A DNA stretch of 64,000 bases from positions 6,058,007 to 6,122,006 of the forward strand of contig CM059971.1 in NCBI GenBank assembly GCA_030490835.1, read 5' to 3'. Each line of letters opens with the position of its first letter. Positions within the stretch are counted from its first letter, which is position 1. Shown piece by piece: positions 1 to 12,640 of the stretch. A model generated the notes under the pieces. It was given only the letters and a program-made list of their open reading frames with translations, ran no database searches and was not told the DNA's origin. Made by a program: the position numbers and the translations under genes. Origin of the DNA: Annona cherimola (Eukaryota; Streptophyta; Magnoliopsida; Magnoliales; Annonaceae).

Positions 1-225
1 CATTTTTAACCATTAAAAATGGCTAAAATACCTTTGTGTTTAAAAATGTTACAAAATATATTTCCAAATATCTAAAATGATCAATTATAATTTATATATT
101 AAATACACTTAAATAAATAAGTTTATGAAGAAGAAAGCAAAAAAAATTAAAATAATTTTTTTTTTATGATGGACTTAGTAAGTCATTATTTAGCCAAGAC
201 TAAAAGAATTATTTCTCGTGATAAC

Positions 226-548
226 GATCCTAACCGATTGCCTTATAGAATCGTACCCTTCCAGGAAACAAGTGAGACTTGTGAGAGTGATTTTGCACGC
301 CCAATTCAATCGTCCAGGCCCAATAAGAGGGCATTAGCTTCCGCTGACAACCTCCTGTCGGCCAACACCCTGCTGCAATAAAGGACCCACATGGATGGAG
401 GAGGTTGCACTGAATTGCGCTCCCACATGGAGCCCTTAACACCGCACGATGCCCTGTCCATTTGTCTGCCACTATTCGTCCAGCATCGACATTGACTTTC
501 ATTTCCCCTCCTTTGGGCATCGTTTCGCCGTCGTGCATGGAGCACCTT
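226..548 (-). pseudogene. Degenerate LINE RNase H domain (RVT_3-like)
   Basis: On the minus strand one frame reads a segment like GGEMKVNVDA followed by TGHRAVLRAPCGSAI. This matches the start of the plant L1 LINE RNase H domain, where a Lys/Asn-Val-Asp strand is followed by a G-x-G-x-V-x-R-D type strand. A second frame continues with AEANALLLGLD, and a third with IELGVQNHSHKSHL, the usual next helix and strand. The protein therefore only reads through after frameshifts, so this is a dead fragment. No reverse transcriptase is seen beside it. A related fragment lies at 61721-62096. Plant host RNase H-like proteins share this fold, but the disruption and isolation favour a LINE remnant. Confidence 0.55.
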
Positions 549-954
549 CTTTCCGGAGCGGACAGCCCTAATAAAATGATTCGTAAAAATAATTAACTAA
601 TGATGGTAGATTATTATAAATTATTTATTTCCCTTGATGCGATGGAGTAGACTCATGGATGACCGGATATAACCGAATCTCACAGTCGGGGCATCGGGGC
701 ATCGTGTCTGGTCTGTTTCATTTTTAATATTGCGTAAATTAAATTAAGCTTGCATGATTTATTCGGAAATAGAAAACTTGGATCGTTGGTGGGGATTGGA
801 ATCGCGAGGGAAATCAATCACTTCTTAAAGCATAAAGTATCTCTTCCAAACTATTGAATATCAATTATCAAAGCCAACTTTATTTCTTTTATTGGTAAAC
901 CCAACTTTATTTTAAATAGTGCTTTTTTTAATGTAAGATTTTAAATAGAGATCG
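549..954. other. Unassigned AT-rich sequence
   Basis: No coding frame, RNA gene or clear repeat is seen. It lies between the RNase H remnant and the first long duplicated block. Confidence 0.4.
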
Positions 955-2028
955 GTTAATGTGTTCCTGAATTTTATGTGTTGTTGATGGGCCTACTTTA
1001 GTCATTGAAACCCATCTTAATATTCAAATAAAAAGCTAACGGTCTACATTTTAACATCATTGCTTTATCATGCAACGAACACCACGTTGTGGGTCACATT
1101 TGCTTAAATTAAATTCTTATCTATATTTTGAAAAATGCTTATATATATAGTGAAATAATACTTTATATAATTATTTATTTACATAGAAATGATATTTTAA
1201 ATGGATTTATTTACATAGAAACACTAATTTAAAATTTTTAAAAATGCCGCTGATTTTAAAAGATCCAAAAAATTATCTAAAAATATTTAAAAAATGGTAA
1301 ATTTTGATACACATGTTAAATACACTTATATTAGTAGTTCTATAAAAAAATTTCTAAAAATAAAAAATAGGTTAAATGCAAATGGATGCATCGAAGCTAA
1401 GTGCATCTGGGTGCACCAAATCATATTCCATAGTAAACAACTTAGACATTAAAGATATTATTTTCAAATTAATATAAAATTAACCGGATGACTTACAAGT
1501 GCAGCCACTTAGTGAAACTAGAATTGCGAATTACTCACATAGTTTCCAAAATTGCAAATAACCCTTATAGTTGGACCATGATTACAAATATGTCTATAGT
1601 ATTATATACTCACACTGTTATGACGTCGTTATTAGATTGTTACAATGTGAGTATATTTACAAAGATATGTAACTATGTTAGTATATTTTGCAATCTTAAG
1701 AACTATTTATTAATATTTTTATACATGATGATTCACAGCCCTCAACCATGGAGGAAATCTTTCTAAAATACCCTCATCTTAGGAGAAATCTATAAAATCT
1801 TCACTTTTCCTTGGGAACAATGCAAATACTACACTTGCGATTGGCGGGTTTTGATAACATGCTAGCATTATAAATAACAACTTGTCTACAACTAGGGCAC
1901 TGCCTTGGTGGCTCAATTTCAAAAATTAAGCGAATATATTTAGTTTTTGCAAATGTACCCATATGGTTTACATATTTTTACAAATATACTTGTGCATGAT
2001 AGTGCAATAATAATGCATAACAACGATG

Positions 2029-2235
2029 ATATATTTGCAATTATGATCAAACTATATGAGGTTATTTGTAATTTTTAAAACTATAAGAATATATTTGCAA
2101 TTATGATCAAACTATATGAGGTTATTTGTAATTTTTAAAACTATAAGGATATATTTGCAATTATGATCAAACTATATGAGGTTATTTGTAATTTTTAAAA
2201 CTATAAGGATATATTTGCAATTACGATCAAACTAA
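2029..2235 (+). repeat. 60-bp tandem repeat, about 3.4 copies
   Basis: Near-identical 60-bp units begin at 2029, 2089 and 2149, with a partial unit to about 2235. Each unit contains the ATTATGATCAAACTATATGA core. The first two full units differ at one base. Looser versions of the same theme (CAAACTATGTGG...TATTTGCAA) occur around 1500-1680, 3270-3490, 5890-6070 and 17260-17430. Confidence 0.9.
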
Positions 2236-2399
2236 ATGCTTGTATTTGCAAATTACACAAATTAAAAATTAATATTTTACACATTTTCCAGATGTAGCCT
2301 AGACACATATTTGATTTTACATGCAATATACGAGTGAATTTAAATAAAATCTGACACCATTTGTAAAGAGTATGCGTTTTGGTTATTATAACCCAAGAA

Positions 2400-2880
2400 G
2401 CTTTGATTTTGTTTATTTTATTTTATTTTGTAAAGGAGGCTAACGCCTAAGAGTTTTATTCAAAAAAGAAAATAAATTATAGAAATGTAAGTCTATGCTG
2501 GCTAATGTTTATTCTATCACAAACTAAAATCTCATGAATATCTGAATTTCAAAAAAAAAATATCATGAATACCTAGTGAATCTTGTAAAATTCTATAGCA
2601 TCTTAAGGGCAAGCAAAATTCATCAATCAATCTGCTACTCGATTACCTCCTCCGTAAATGTGGTGAACTTCGATATGTAAATTTCAGCCAAGTAAAGCTT
2701 TGCACTGGCTTAATAATGTTTTATACCGATGCGAGATTGCAACCTCTTGTCTAAAACTTTGAATCACCACTTGCAAGAAAATGTTGAACTCTCTAGTCCC
2801 ATGCTTAAAATGAGCTTTATCGATACCCAAAATATAGTGTTTTAAATCATACCTACATACAGGGCCTAAAGTGTAGAAAA
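2400..2880 (-). pseudogene. LINE 3' end with RNase H C-terminus (copy A)
   Basis: The minus strand reads a segment like HRYKTLLSQCKALL followed by EVHHIYGGGNRVADWL and NFACPL. This is the C-terminal part of the RNase H domain of plant L1 LINEs, whose hallmark is a His-x-x-R/G-x-x-N-x-x-A-D-x-L motif. Stops interrupt it. Downstream in the same orientation come a TTAGGCGTTAGCCTCC segment (plus strand about 2435-2450) and an A-rich tail, which would be the 3' end of the LINE. The same arrangement occurs in the duplicate at 16600-17060, so the LINE arrived before the duplication. Confidence 0.6.
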
Positions 2881-5875
2881 TTCAATGTAATATAATGAAG
2901 AAGGAAAAAGTACTTTTTAATCATAAAAAAATTAAGCTTCAGATGGTCGCAAAATTAAATAAATTAATTTGGTAGCTTATAGATATCGCAAGTTCTCACA
3001 ACAAATAATATAAAAATTAATTTTAAAATAAAAATAGAAAACATTATAAAACATAAAATAATTTTTAAAATATTTATTACATTATTTGGTATCTTTCACA
3101 ATTCACGTACACAAAATTCACAACATTGTTGTACTTTTTTATTATAAAAAATTACAACAATCAAGAATATAGAAAATTAATTTTTCTTATATCATAAAGA
3201 TGCAAGAAAATAATTTAATACTCTATAGGGATTTTCTTTTTCGTAATGAAAGCAAAATTTTATTTTGGGTAATCTGCAAATATATCCACATAATTTAACA
3301 ATAACAGTAGATATACCTATTAATTTTTAAAAATTATAAATAATCCCACATAGTTTAACCATAATTAAAATATACGCACATGCGATGGCGCAAATATATG
3401 CAAACTACGTGGATATATTTGTAATTTTCGAAACTAAGTGAATATATTTACAATTATGGTCAAACTATGTGAGTATATTTGCAAATTATCCATTCATTTT
3501 AACATTATTTAATTTGAGAATTTTAAAAAATGTTAAAGACAACATACTGATTCATTTTAATGTGATAATTTTTTTAAAAAGAGCCTTGACATTGTATAGT
3601 ACTCTTCCTATATATTTCTACTATAGTATAAGAATTTTAATTTTTAATATATTTGTCCTCAGATTTTGGAAAAACTAAAGTACAACAAGGCTCTATTTAA
3701 TAATAATAAAAAAGGGAGAAACTATAGGAAAAAATCTTTAAAAAGTAAGAAAATGATGTGACAAGGTAGTAAAAAGAATAAAGATAAAATTCATGGAATA
3801 TTTATATGAAAAGCTGCGAAAAATCATTAGAACATAGAAATGATGGTAGAAAAAAATTAAGATATTTTGGTAGTTAAAACATCACGTGACATCAAAATTT
3901 TATAGAAAGTTGAGATTTTTCCCCTTGTTACTGAGCAACTTATTTAATTAAGTGTAGAATTTTTTTAAAAAAATTGATAACTTTTAATGCATTCATATTT
4001 TTCTTTTATTATTTGAATATTATATGTTGTAGGAATTTGCAAACTCTTAAATACGCCAAATTGATTTATTTATTTGAGGAATATTGTAAAAAACTAATTT
4101 TTTGATATTTCGAAGATACTTTTAATAAAAGAAAATAAATTTTAATAATATTTATTATTAAATCTTGCAAAATCTAAAGGACACATAATGATTTTTTTTA
4201 TCGGTCTTATCATTTTATATACATCTTACCCCATTTCAACTTACAAATTCAGCCCAAGCATCCTTACAATTTTATTTATAGGGACTAAATCCCATGACCA
4301 ACGGCCTGTATGTCAAGTGTTGGTATCTACCGAGATACACCTGATTGGTGACACACAATGATTATTTATAGTAATAAAGGTTTGAAAAATAAATTTTTTG
4401 GATTTAATATGTTCTCATTAGTTGCATTTTAGATTCTGAGATAATAAATTTTAGAAAACTAATTTTTTGATATGTCGAAGATATTTTTGATATCAATGAC
4501 AAATCGATTTACTTAATTGAGGAATATTTTAGAAAAATAATTTGTAAATATTCTGAAGACATTTTTTGTATTTTTATAACAAAATAAAATTATTTTTAAT
4601 AATATTTAGTTACTAAAAATTGCAAAATCCAAAGGGACACAATGATTTTTTAGTGTCATAAAAATTGGAAAAAATAAAATTTTCAGATTTAGTTTGTTGT
4701 CATTCATTGCATTTTGGATTATGGGGGAATGATTCGATATTTGCATCTTATTTTATTATAATACAATTAATTGAACTTGAAAATTTATATTTTGCAAAAG
4801 AGTTTTGCTTCTTTTTTATTTATATATTTACATTTATTTCAAATATCTATTACAATGAAGCTCTTGCAACGAAGCTCTTGAAACATTCTTACAAATTTAA
4901 GGAGACAATTTGCTTCCATCTACAAATCTGGAGATATAACTTCACCTAAAAATTTGGAAACATAGCTCCACTAATGAATCAGAGGACAAAAAGCTCCAAA
5001 CATGATTGGAACCCCTATATATAACTTTGGGGATAATGGTGCTACGGACTACAATTCTATGAATGACAACAAATTTTAGTTTCTGCAGGTTATGACTTTT
5101 TTAGTAGAATATTAGATTGAGCGCTTTAGTTGTATTTTGGTTATAATTAATTATTTCGACAAGAAAACTTAGTTTTTTTATAGTGGCAACATTTAATTAA
5201 ATGTACACATAGCCAAAACTGAAGTTTTCATGTGTCTTCAAATGAACTATTTTCTTAGCTATCTCATTAATATTCTACAAAATTCCACCAATCGAATCAC
5301 TTTGATGAGAAATATAAGATGTATAAGTCGTACAAGCAAAGAAATCCATTAAAGATAGATGTGATTTTTCTAATTAAATAGGTTTTTGGACATTCGTGAC
5401 TATTGATTGTATTGATAAGAAAGATAATCTTGGTTGTTTGAGAATAATAAATGGATTGATGTCCATGAAGAAAAAGAACAATTCTTGATTCATTTCTTTA
5501 CCTTAAAAAGGATAGATCAAATTTTATTGAAGTCTAACTCATACTCATAATGCTCATTTATTAAAAAATGGCTATGATTACCAAACGTTTGAACAACTGA
5601 CATCTATTAACTTAAGATGCTTGGTTTAGCAAAAAAATGAATCTTCCTTCCTCATTATCAAATATTGGCTTACTTACATACCTTGTATTTGTTTAATGTA
5701 AATATTGAAATTTGGTTGCAAATTTAGTTACATTTGGCTAAATGTAGCCAAATTTTAATTTGTCTACAAAAAGTTAGCCACATATAATGAATTTTGTTGT
5801 AGTAGTGTAGCCCATTTACTTTTCTAACCTGTAATTGATAAAAAAATTTATTTCATTTATCATATTTAGCATAGT

Positions 5876-8430
5876 TTATATTGTCATGGAAATATGCCTA
5901 TTAAGTTTCAAAAATTATAAATTACCCTACATAGTTCAATCATAAATAAAATATACCCACCTATGATGGTGCAAATATATGTAAACTATGTGAATACATT
6001 TACAATTTCTAAAACTGAGTGAGTATATTTACAATTATGATCAAACTATGTAGATATATTTGCAAATTACCCATTCATTTTGACAATTTTTGTTTTGATA
6101 ATTTAGAGAAAAAGCTTAAAGACAACAAAATGTTTCATTTAATGTGACGAATTTTTTAAAAGAAGCTTTTGACATTGTATAGTATTCTTCTTATATATTT
6201 CTATTATATTAAAGAATTGGGATATTTTCAAATGCACTTAGGTGTGCTTAGCTTCAATGCACCCATGTGTTTTTAATTTTTTTTCAAAATTTTTCATAAA
6301 ACTATTGATCTAAGTGTACTTAACATGTATGTCAATTTTTACTAATTTTGTAGATTTTTATATATTTATAGCATTTTAAAAAATCGAAAAAATCTCCAAA
6401 TTTGGTAAAAATTACTAAAAATGCAATCATTTTTTAAAATTCAAAAAAATCTAAAAGTCTCCAAAATTTGATCAACTTAAATTAACAATTGCACAAAAAA
6501 AGTCAAAAAAATGGATATGTAGGTGCACTTAGGTGCACTTAATTAGTTCCCGTAAGAATTTTAATTTTTAATATATTTGTCTTTAGATTTTGAAAAAAAC
6601 TAAAATAAAACAAGGCTCTATTTTTTTTTTTATTGGAGCAAGGCTCTATTTGATAATGAAGAAAAATGGGAAAAAATTATAGGAAAAATAGTATAATAGG
6701 GTTGCAAGAGTTATGATACAGTGCACCCGGATGCACTGAGCTTCAGTGAATTCAGGTGCAAAAACCTATTTTTTAATATTTTTTAAAATTTTTTTATGCA
6801 ACTGTTAATCTAGATGCATTTAACATGTATTTTATTTTTTACTATTTTTGTAGACTTTTAGATTTTTATTTTTATTTTTTAAAATTAGTGGCATTTTTGT
6901 AATTCATTAATTATGAAAAATTTTAAAATCCAAGTTATGATGGCCATTTAGTTGTGATGTGTTTGAGAGGTCTCCTCAACCTCTGCTTGTCTTGTGACAT
7001 CCTTTATGTCAATGCCTTCCTTTTTTCAACATTTTCTTTCATCTACTTCCATATCTTTCTTCTCCATTTTTTCTTTATCTATCTCCCTCTCCCCAGCAAT
7101 GCTTCTTTTTTCCTACCCTGTTCATTCAGGATTTCACTTTCCTGAATTGTTCTTGCCCATTTTTTTCTCTATTTTTGACCTTTTGATTTCCCCTTTAGGC
7201 TTATTTGCCACTCATAATCTATCTTTTTCTCTTGTTTTATTTTCACACAATTTCGATCCTTTATAATCCCCAATATGTTTTCATTCCCAATTTCTCTTAA
7301 TATGACCCTTCCCTCTTGACTCGCTTTTGTCTCTTTCTTATTCTTATCTATCCTTGGTCTTCCCAGAACATATCACTCTCTTGTCCCCTCTCTAATATCC
7401 TTCATCTCCTTTTCAACCATCAAGATATTCTTCTTTCCCCATGTCTGTATCTCACACCATTCCCCTTCATTTTGTAGTTTCATAAGAGCCTTTCATCGCT
7501 TCTCCCTGTCCTTCTTTTTCTTCTACATTTAAGCCTTTCCTTGCTTGGGTGATTTTAAGAGACCAAACACTTCTAAACTAGAAGACAAGAGCTATCACTC
7601 CGACATGTCACTCGATCTTGCGATCAGTGGCCCATGTGTTAAGTGTTGGCACTAACTAGGATAGACCTAGGTAGTAGCACATAATGATTTTTTTATGAGT
7701 ATTCATATATTACAATCATCTCAACTGATATTACAAGTAAGGCTTAAGATATTCTTATAATTTTTTATAATAATAAATTTACAAACATCACAAACATGTT
7801 GACTTGGTAGACAGTGGAAGATACTCCCACAAACAAAGGAAAATAACATCACGGCAGACATTGCAACCTATGTAGTGCAGCTGCTACATCATGCATAGTA
7901 GTTGCGTCATGCATAAAATGCATGGATTGCTATTCAAACCAAAATACTTGCATGTTGTTGCCCTTATCTTTGTACCATTGAGGCATTGCCTCAGTGGCAC
8001 ATAATGATTATTTAGTGTGATAATTATTTGAAAAAAATAAAATTTTGGATTTAGTGTATTTTCATTTGTAGCATTTTAGATTCTAAGGTAATGATTTTCA
8101 GAAAACTAATCTTTTGATATGTTGAAGATATTTTTTGAGATCAACTCTAAATAATTTATTCAAGGAATATTTTAGAAAACTAATTTTCAAGATATTTTTG
8201 TATTTTTATAATTCAAGAAAATTAAATTTTAAATAATTTCTATTATTAAAATTTTCAAAATCTAAAGGACATACATGACTATTTTTGGATTGGTATTTTA
8301 TATACTGTGATATCTGTTATTACAAATTAGGCTTATTAACAACCCTTATCATAAAAGGACATCTTACATCTTGTAAATACTCCTGCAATCAAGGAGATCA
8401 ACTATAAATGCTTTAATATAACATTGTTTC
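5876..8430 (+). repeat. Third, partial copy of the block (copy B)
   Basis: This follows copy A directly and matches the later part of it, about 3290-4640. Shared anchors include the TTTAATGTGACGAATTTTTT segment (about 6137), the AACAAGGCTCTATTT segment and the ATAATGATTATTTAGTGTGATAA segment near 7990. It is enlarged by at least one MITE (6219-6551), part of another near 6713-6920, a pyrimidine-rich stretch at about 7000-7550 and a tract at about 7695-8000. No coding sequence was found; the short frames in the pyrimidine-rich part look like chance. Confidence 0.5.
6219..6551. mobile_element. MULE-like MITE inserted in copy B
   Basis: This insertion is absent from the matching places in copy A (about 3620) and copy C (about 17570), where CTATAGTATAAGAATTTTAA-type sequence is continuous. 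It starts GGGATATTTTCAAATGCACT and ends GCACTTAATTAGTTCCC, an imperfect terminal inverted repeat. The inner sequence also folds back on itself. The flanking 9-mers (TAAAGAATT and GTAAGAATT) look like a decayed 9-bp target duplication, as expected of Mutator-type elements. Confidence 0.6.
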
Positions 8431-8456
8431 GATGCAGTGGCGCTACATTGGAACAA

Positions 8457-8458
<2 letters not shown>

Positions 8459-8504
<46 letters not shown>

Positions 8505-8567
8505 GCCGCTGCACCGAAATAACTCCCTCTCTATATATAAAGAGAGATGGAGAGTTGTTCCGGTGCA
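8459..8567. repeat. (CT)n-(TA)n microsatellite with adjoining hairpin
   Basis: A (CT)n tract runs directly into a (TA)n tract at about 8459-8504. It is followed by CTGCACCGAAATAACTCC, a short AT spacer, and the near reverse complement GGAGAGTTGTTCCGGTGCAG. The same arm sequence also occurs just before the microsatellite (ACATTGGAACAACTCTC). Confidence 0.75.
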
Positions 8568-8621
8568 GTTTTACTACATTAGAATAGCAATATATTTGCC
8601 TTTTTTTGAGCCTTATACATA

Positions 8622-8890
8622 TTAGAATACAATGAAACTTTATATAATCATTATCCATATATAAATTTTATAGCGACTGGTTTACTTGTTGAATAAACCA
8701 CTTTAAAATTGTTATTTATATCAAATTATTTTATTACATTAAATTTATACCATTTTTAAATAGAGTCCACACACATATCCGATTAGGATGAAAATTAATA
8801 TAATAATAGAATACATTATTCTAAATACAATGAGTGCGGTAGATTATAGTTTTATTATCATGTGAGGGCCCGTTTTAACGCCACTGCCTA
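8622..8890 (+). repeat. Dispersed repeat related to 63690-63940
   Basis: About 250 bp align with the end of the window in the same orientation. Shared segments include TATATAAATTTTATAGC, TTATTTATAT, ATTTTATTACATT and CACATATCC followed by GGATGAAAATT. No coding content; it is probably a MITE or a transposon fragment. Confidence 0.6.
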
Positions 8891-8921
8891 AAAATTATAT
8901 ATGTGAATTTTCCATATATAT

Positions 8922-9303
8922 GTGATATGATCTTCTTAGGCTAGTTAGGCCAGCCTAAAAACATATTTTCAATCATTTTTTCCATAAACATGTTAAGCTA
9001 GGTGTATTCAATTTATAAACCAAGTGTTACCGTCTTTGGATATTTTTAGTATTTGTTTTTATTTTTAAAGACAATGACATTCTTGTAATTTTCTAACATG
9101 TAGAAAATTATAAGAATGCCACTATCTTTAAAAATAAAAAATAAATACTTAAAAATATCCAAAAATAGTAAAATTTGATTTATAGATTTAGTACAATTAG
9201 CTTAACATGTTTATGAAAAAAATTTAAAAAATAACTTGAAATATGTTTTTTAGGCCGGCCTAAGTAAGACTTTACTTAAGCTGGCCTAACAAGATCATAT
9301 CAC
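8922..9303. mobile_element. Foldback MITE-like hairpin 1
   Basis: The two halves are near reverse complements over almost the whole length. It starts GTGATATGATCTT and ends AAGATCATATCAC. Inner arm pairs include AGGCCAGCCTAAAAACATAT with ATGTTTTTTAGGCCGGCCT, and AAACATGTTAAGCTA with TAGCTTAACATGTTT. The centre, near 9100-9115, leaves a very short loop. It has no coding capacity. If transcribed it would form a long double-stranded RNA stem, a known source of small RNAs for this class. Confidence 0.8.
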
Positions 9304-9430
9304 TATCACTATATATATAAGAAAATCTCTAATGTGATCGATTGCACGAATTTTTTTATTTTATTTTTAAAGACAAATCTTGTTAGCTTAATCCGCGCAA
9401 ATAAACTTAACGTTAATTTTTTGTTTTTCC

Positions 9431-9690
9431 TAAGCTTATTAATATGATTTACTTAATATATAAACTAAATTTTACCATTTTTGAGGTATGTATATATTTT
9501 TGGATATTTAAATATGTGAGTATTTTAGTCATTTCTAAAGTTTGAAAATTTTGAGTAATATGGTTGAAATTACTAAAATAACCTTGTAGTTAAAATCTTA
9601 AAAATATATATACATTCCCAAAAATGTTAAAATTTGATTAATATATAAACACACATAGATTAATAAATTTATCAAAAATAATTTTTTTAA
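9431..9690. mobile_element. Foldback MITE-like hairpin 2
   Basis: Arms such as TATATAAACTAAATTTTACC and AATTTGATTAATATATAAAC pair as inverted repeats around a centre near 9555. The design matches hairpin 1, and the arms share its ATTTTTGGATATTT-type theme. The outer ends were not resolved. Confidence 0.6.
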
Positions 9691-9876
9691 ATATGTTGAT
9701 CGGCTAGAGCTAAGTAAGTCATTACTTAACCCGGGTTAACAGGATCGTATCTCTTATATTTTACCCTATTGATATTTACATGATATGAAAATTCATGCTA
9801 CTAGATTTGTATATAATGTCAATCCATCATTTCAAGCCGATCTAAAATAATAATTTCATCTTTTCAAATTTGTTTT

Positions 9877-10070
9877 GAACATATTAGTCTAGTTATATTT
9901 AATCTATAAAATAAGTTTGACCATTTTTGATATATGTATATATTTATTTCAAATTTTTTAAATATGAAGGCAGTTAAGTCATTTAAAAAATCTTTAAATA
10001 AATATGTACACATATAAAAATTATAAAATTTGATTTGTAGATTAAATATAACTAAATTAATAAGTTTATT
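9877..10070. mobile_element. Foldback MITE-like hairpin 3
   Basis: Arm segment TAGTTATATTTAATCTATAAA pairs with TTTGTAGATTAAATATAACT, and ATATGTATATATTTATTT with AAATAAATATGTACACATAT. Together with hairpins 1 and 2 it makes three foldback elements within 1.2 kb. Outer limits are uncertain. Confidence 0.6.
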
Positions 10071-10130
10071 AAAAAATTTCAAAAAATTAAAAATATGTTT
10101 TTGAACTGGTATGAAATCACTAGATTTCAC

Positions 10131-11959
10131 ATTGTTTTGAAAAGATAGGTACTTGTATATAATCTATGACAAGTTTAAATGCATGAAGTTAATATGATTA
10201 TATTTTTTAATATTATTGATTATAAAAAAATTTCTATTTACTTAATTTTCAATCTAAAACTGTTTCCTCTTTAAAACTATTCTATTTTTTAATTATTTTT
10301 TCACATCTTTTTGTACAATCACTATACTTTTCAATATTTTTTACCTGACTACTAATATAACTAATTTTTAGTTATTTCTTTGTATCTTTCTATACAACTA
10401 TTTTACTTTTCAATCATTTCTATACAACTACTTGTATGATCAGCTTATATATTTTAACTTTATTATCTTCACTTCTATTATTTACATAAGTTTTTCTTAT
10501 TTCAATATAACTGTGGGAGATCTATCTTTAGGATGTCACTGTTCAAAATTTTCATCCCTTAGTATCATGGGGGTCTTAAAAATTCCCCTTAATGATGATG
10601 GTTTATAAAAATTTCTCCATATTATGAGGATTACAAATGTACTTAATTGTAATATAAGTTGGTTTGTTGTATAAAAAATACATCAAAAAAGTTTTCTTAC
10701 TTCTAAAACAAACCTTAAATAAGTAATTTTAAACCGGATGGATGAATTATGTTAAAAAGTTAAAAAATTGTGCATAAAATACAAGTAGTTGCATTGAAGT
10801 ATTTTATATATGCACAAGATGTTATACATAGCAAAAAGTCGCTTCCCATTTTTATTTCACTGCATTTGGGTGCTGCATAAAGTGATTTTTCTTCTAATTT
10901 CCCCATTTCATGGATTTCCCCATTTTTCCTGTATTTCTCCCTTCCATTCGTTTCACTTTGTTTAGATGTGATGATGATAAGATGAGGATGATATGAAATC
11001 TTTTGCTACACGAAAATATTTTTATCATTCTAAAAAATTAACAACTATATTTTTCCCATTTCACATACAATCTTATCCGTTTTTAATATAAAATAATACT
11101 TTTTTCATCTCACATCCTCATGTCGTCCAAATCTCATCCAAGTTATTAACTACCACTACCATGTACACAGTTTAGAAAGAAGAGGATCATGGGTTACCAT
11201 GGATACAGGCTTAAGGAAGAAGGTGGGGAAGTGATAGATTCCCATTCGAGTCTGTGCAAAATAATTGAATTTTATTGAAATCCGCAAAAATGGATTAATG
11301 TTTACAAAGAACAGAAAACGTAAAAGAGAAAGACAGCAAACATGGACTTTCAAGATCACAGATTCTCCCCTCCAAATTGATCTAATTAAGCCTATTAATA
11401 TGTACTTTTGCCTGCCTCCAAGTCAGCTAAACTACTAGCCAAGCAGATCCTAACACAGATTCGAAATTGGGGAATTTGCAACCCTAATAGGAAGAAAGAC
11501 CAGTGGGATTCCACCCGCCGAATTTTTACGCATACATGATCTTCGTGTTTTGGAGTAGATGCTCTGAAATAATTTATAGTAATTATAATAAAAAATAATA
11601 TATCTGAAAAATAATTTTAACACCCTCATTCGAAACTTGTAAATTCCTACTTAAACAACGCTAGCACTACTCATATTTTACCATCTCTCTTCACATAACA
11701 CTACCCAACTTACTTCCATACAGACTACACTCTCACATGCGTTCACTACACACCACCACCAAGTTCACTTGAAATGGGAAGGTTAGTATAGGCTTGCATA
11801 ACCGACTCTGCATTAAATGGTAGCTGAGTTTTTCGGTTATACATCAAATGAAAATGTTCAAAAATTTCAGCTTGTCGGTAGCCAGAATTTTTGACAGAAG
11901 AAAAAAAAAAAAAACCATTTGCTTATAGTTGCTGCAACGATTGCACCCACCAGCGTTTT
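10131..11959. other. AT-rich intergenic stretch
   Basis: No gene is seen. About 10215-10520 resembles the recurrent AT-rich MITE family described at 57955-58210. The short minus-strand frame at 11156-11359 is hydrophobic and unsupported. Confidence 0.4.
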
Positions 11960-12640
11960 TTATTTTTTTTGAAGTGACCCACCAGCATTTAAATCGGGAC
12001 ATGATCTGCTCAACTGGGGACAACTCATCCTGACTATAGTATTTGATTGAAGCAAGTGGACTTTTTTTTTTTTTTTTCCCTTTCTTTCTCTCGATGTGAG
12101 CGGACTATTGAATATGGGAAAGAGAGAGAGAGGGAGAGAGAGAGGGAGAGAGAGAGCGCAGAGCTTTGAGGCTAGGCTACTCTAAGAGACGAGAGACAGA
12201 GCTTTGAGAAGCTAAAAATTCCGTCTTCTTTAATTTGCAGAACACAGACGCACTTCCGAATCTGATCACTCGTCACTTTGCAACCATACATTAGCAGGTG
12301 CAGTTGTCTCAATTCCTCTTTACATTGCATTGCTTTAGAGACTAAGCTCAAAAAGAAAAAAATTAATGCTAATGATCAGTACTCTACTCCTTTAGATATT
12401 ATGGTTGTATTTTTGTTCTTTTTTTTTGTCACAAAAGTCGTATATTTGTTCTTGATGTGCTAATAATCCCTGTTTCTTATCAATCATTCTTTCTCTTTAT
12501 TTCTTTTTCCTCCCCTGTATGGTTGCCCTTGCTTCACAGTAAGCCCTCTCAAGATATTTTTTCTTTTTTTGGTTTGTGGATAATTATTCGATACAAAATC
12601 GAAATGCTTTTTCTTAAATCCTAATTATCCATTCAATGTT
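11960..12640 (+). repeat. Duplicated GA-rich leader-like block, copy 1
   Basis: This block closely resembles 14215-15045. Shared parts are the AAATCGGGACATGATCTGCT start, a T-run, a GAGAGA tract (about 12121-12159), GCGCAGAGCTTTGAGGCTAG, TTTAATTTGCAGAA and TAGCAGGTGCAGTTG. It resembles a plant 5' leader and could contain splice acceptors, but no long frame follows. It may be the start of a lost gene. Confidence 0.65.

Larger units (their letters stand above)
955..5875 (+). repeat. Long duplicated block, copy A
   Basis: Sequence resembling this interval recurs in the same order and orientation at about 16160-19872. Anchors include the GTGTTCCTGAATTT start (about 961 and 16172), the ATTTTCCAGATGTAGCC segment (about 2283 and 16492), the LINE 3' end, the TACGCCAAATTG segment (about 4052 and 18001) and the segment ending near TAGTTTATA (about 5875 and 19865). 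The copies are diverged and differ by indels and insertions. No intact protein is encoded; short frames here are not conserved between copies. It could be an old segmental duplication or two copies of a long non-autonomous transposon. Boundaries are approximate. Confidence 0.6.

Noticed and set aside
6954..7266. Hydrophobic frames at about 7.0-7.3 kb
   Set aside because: Pyrimidine-rich DNA gives Ser/Phe/Leu-rich frames in several phases; not preserved in copies A or C.
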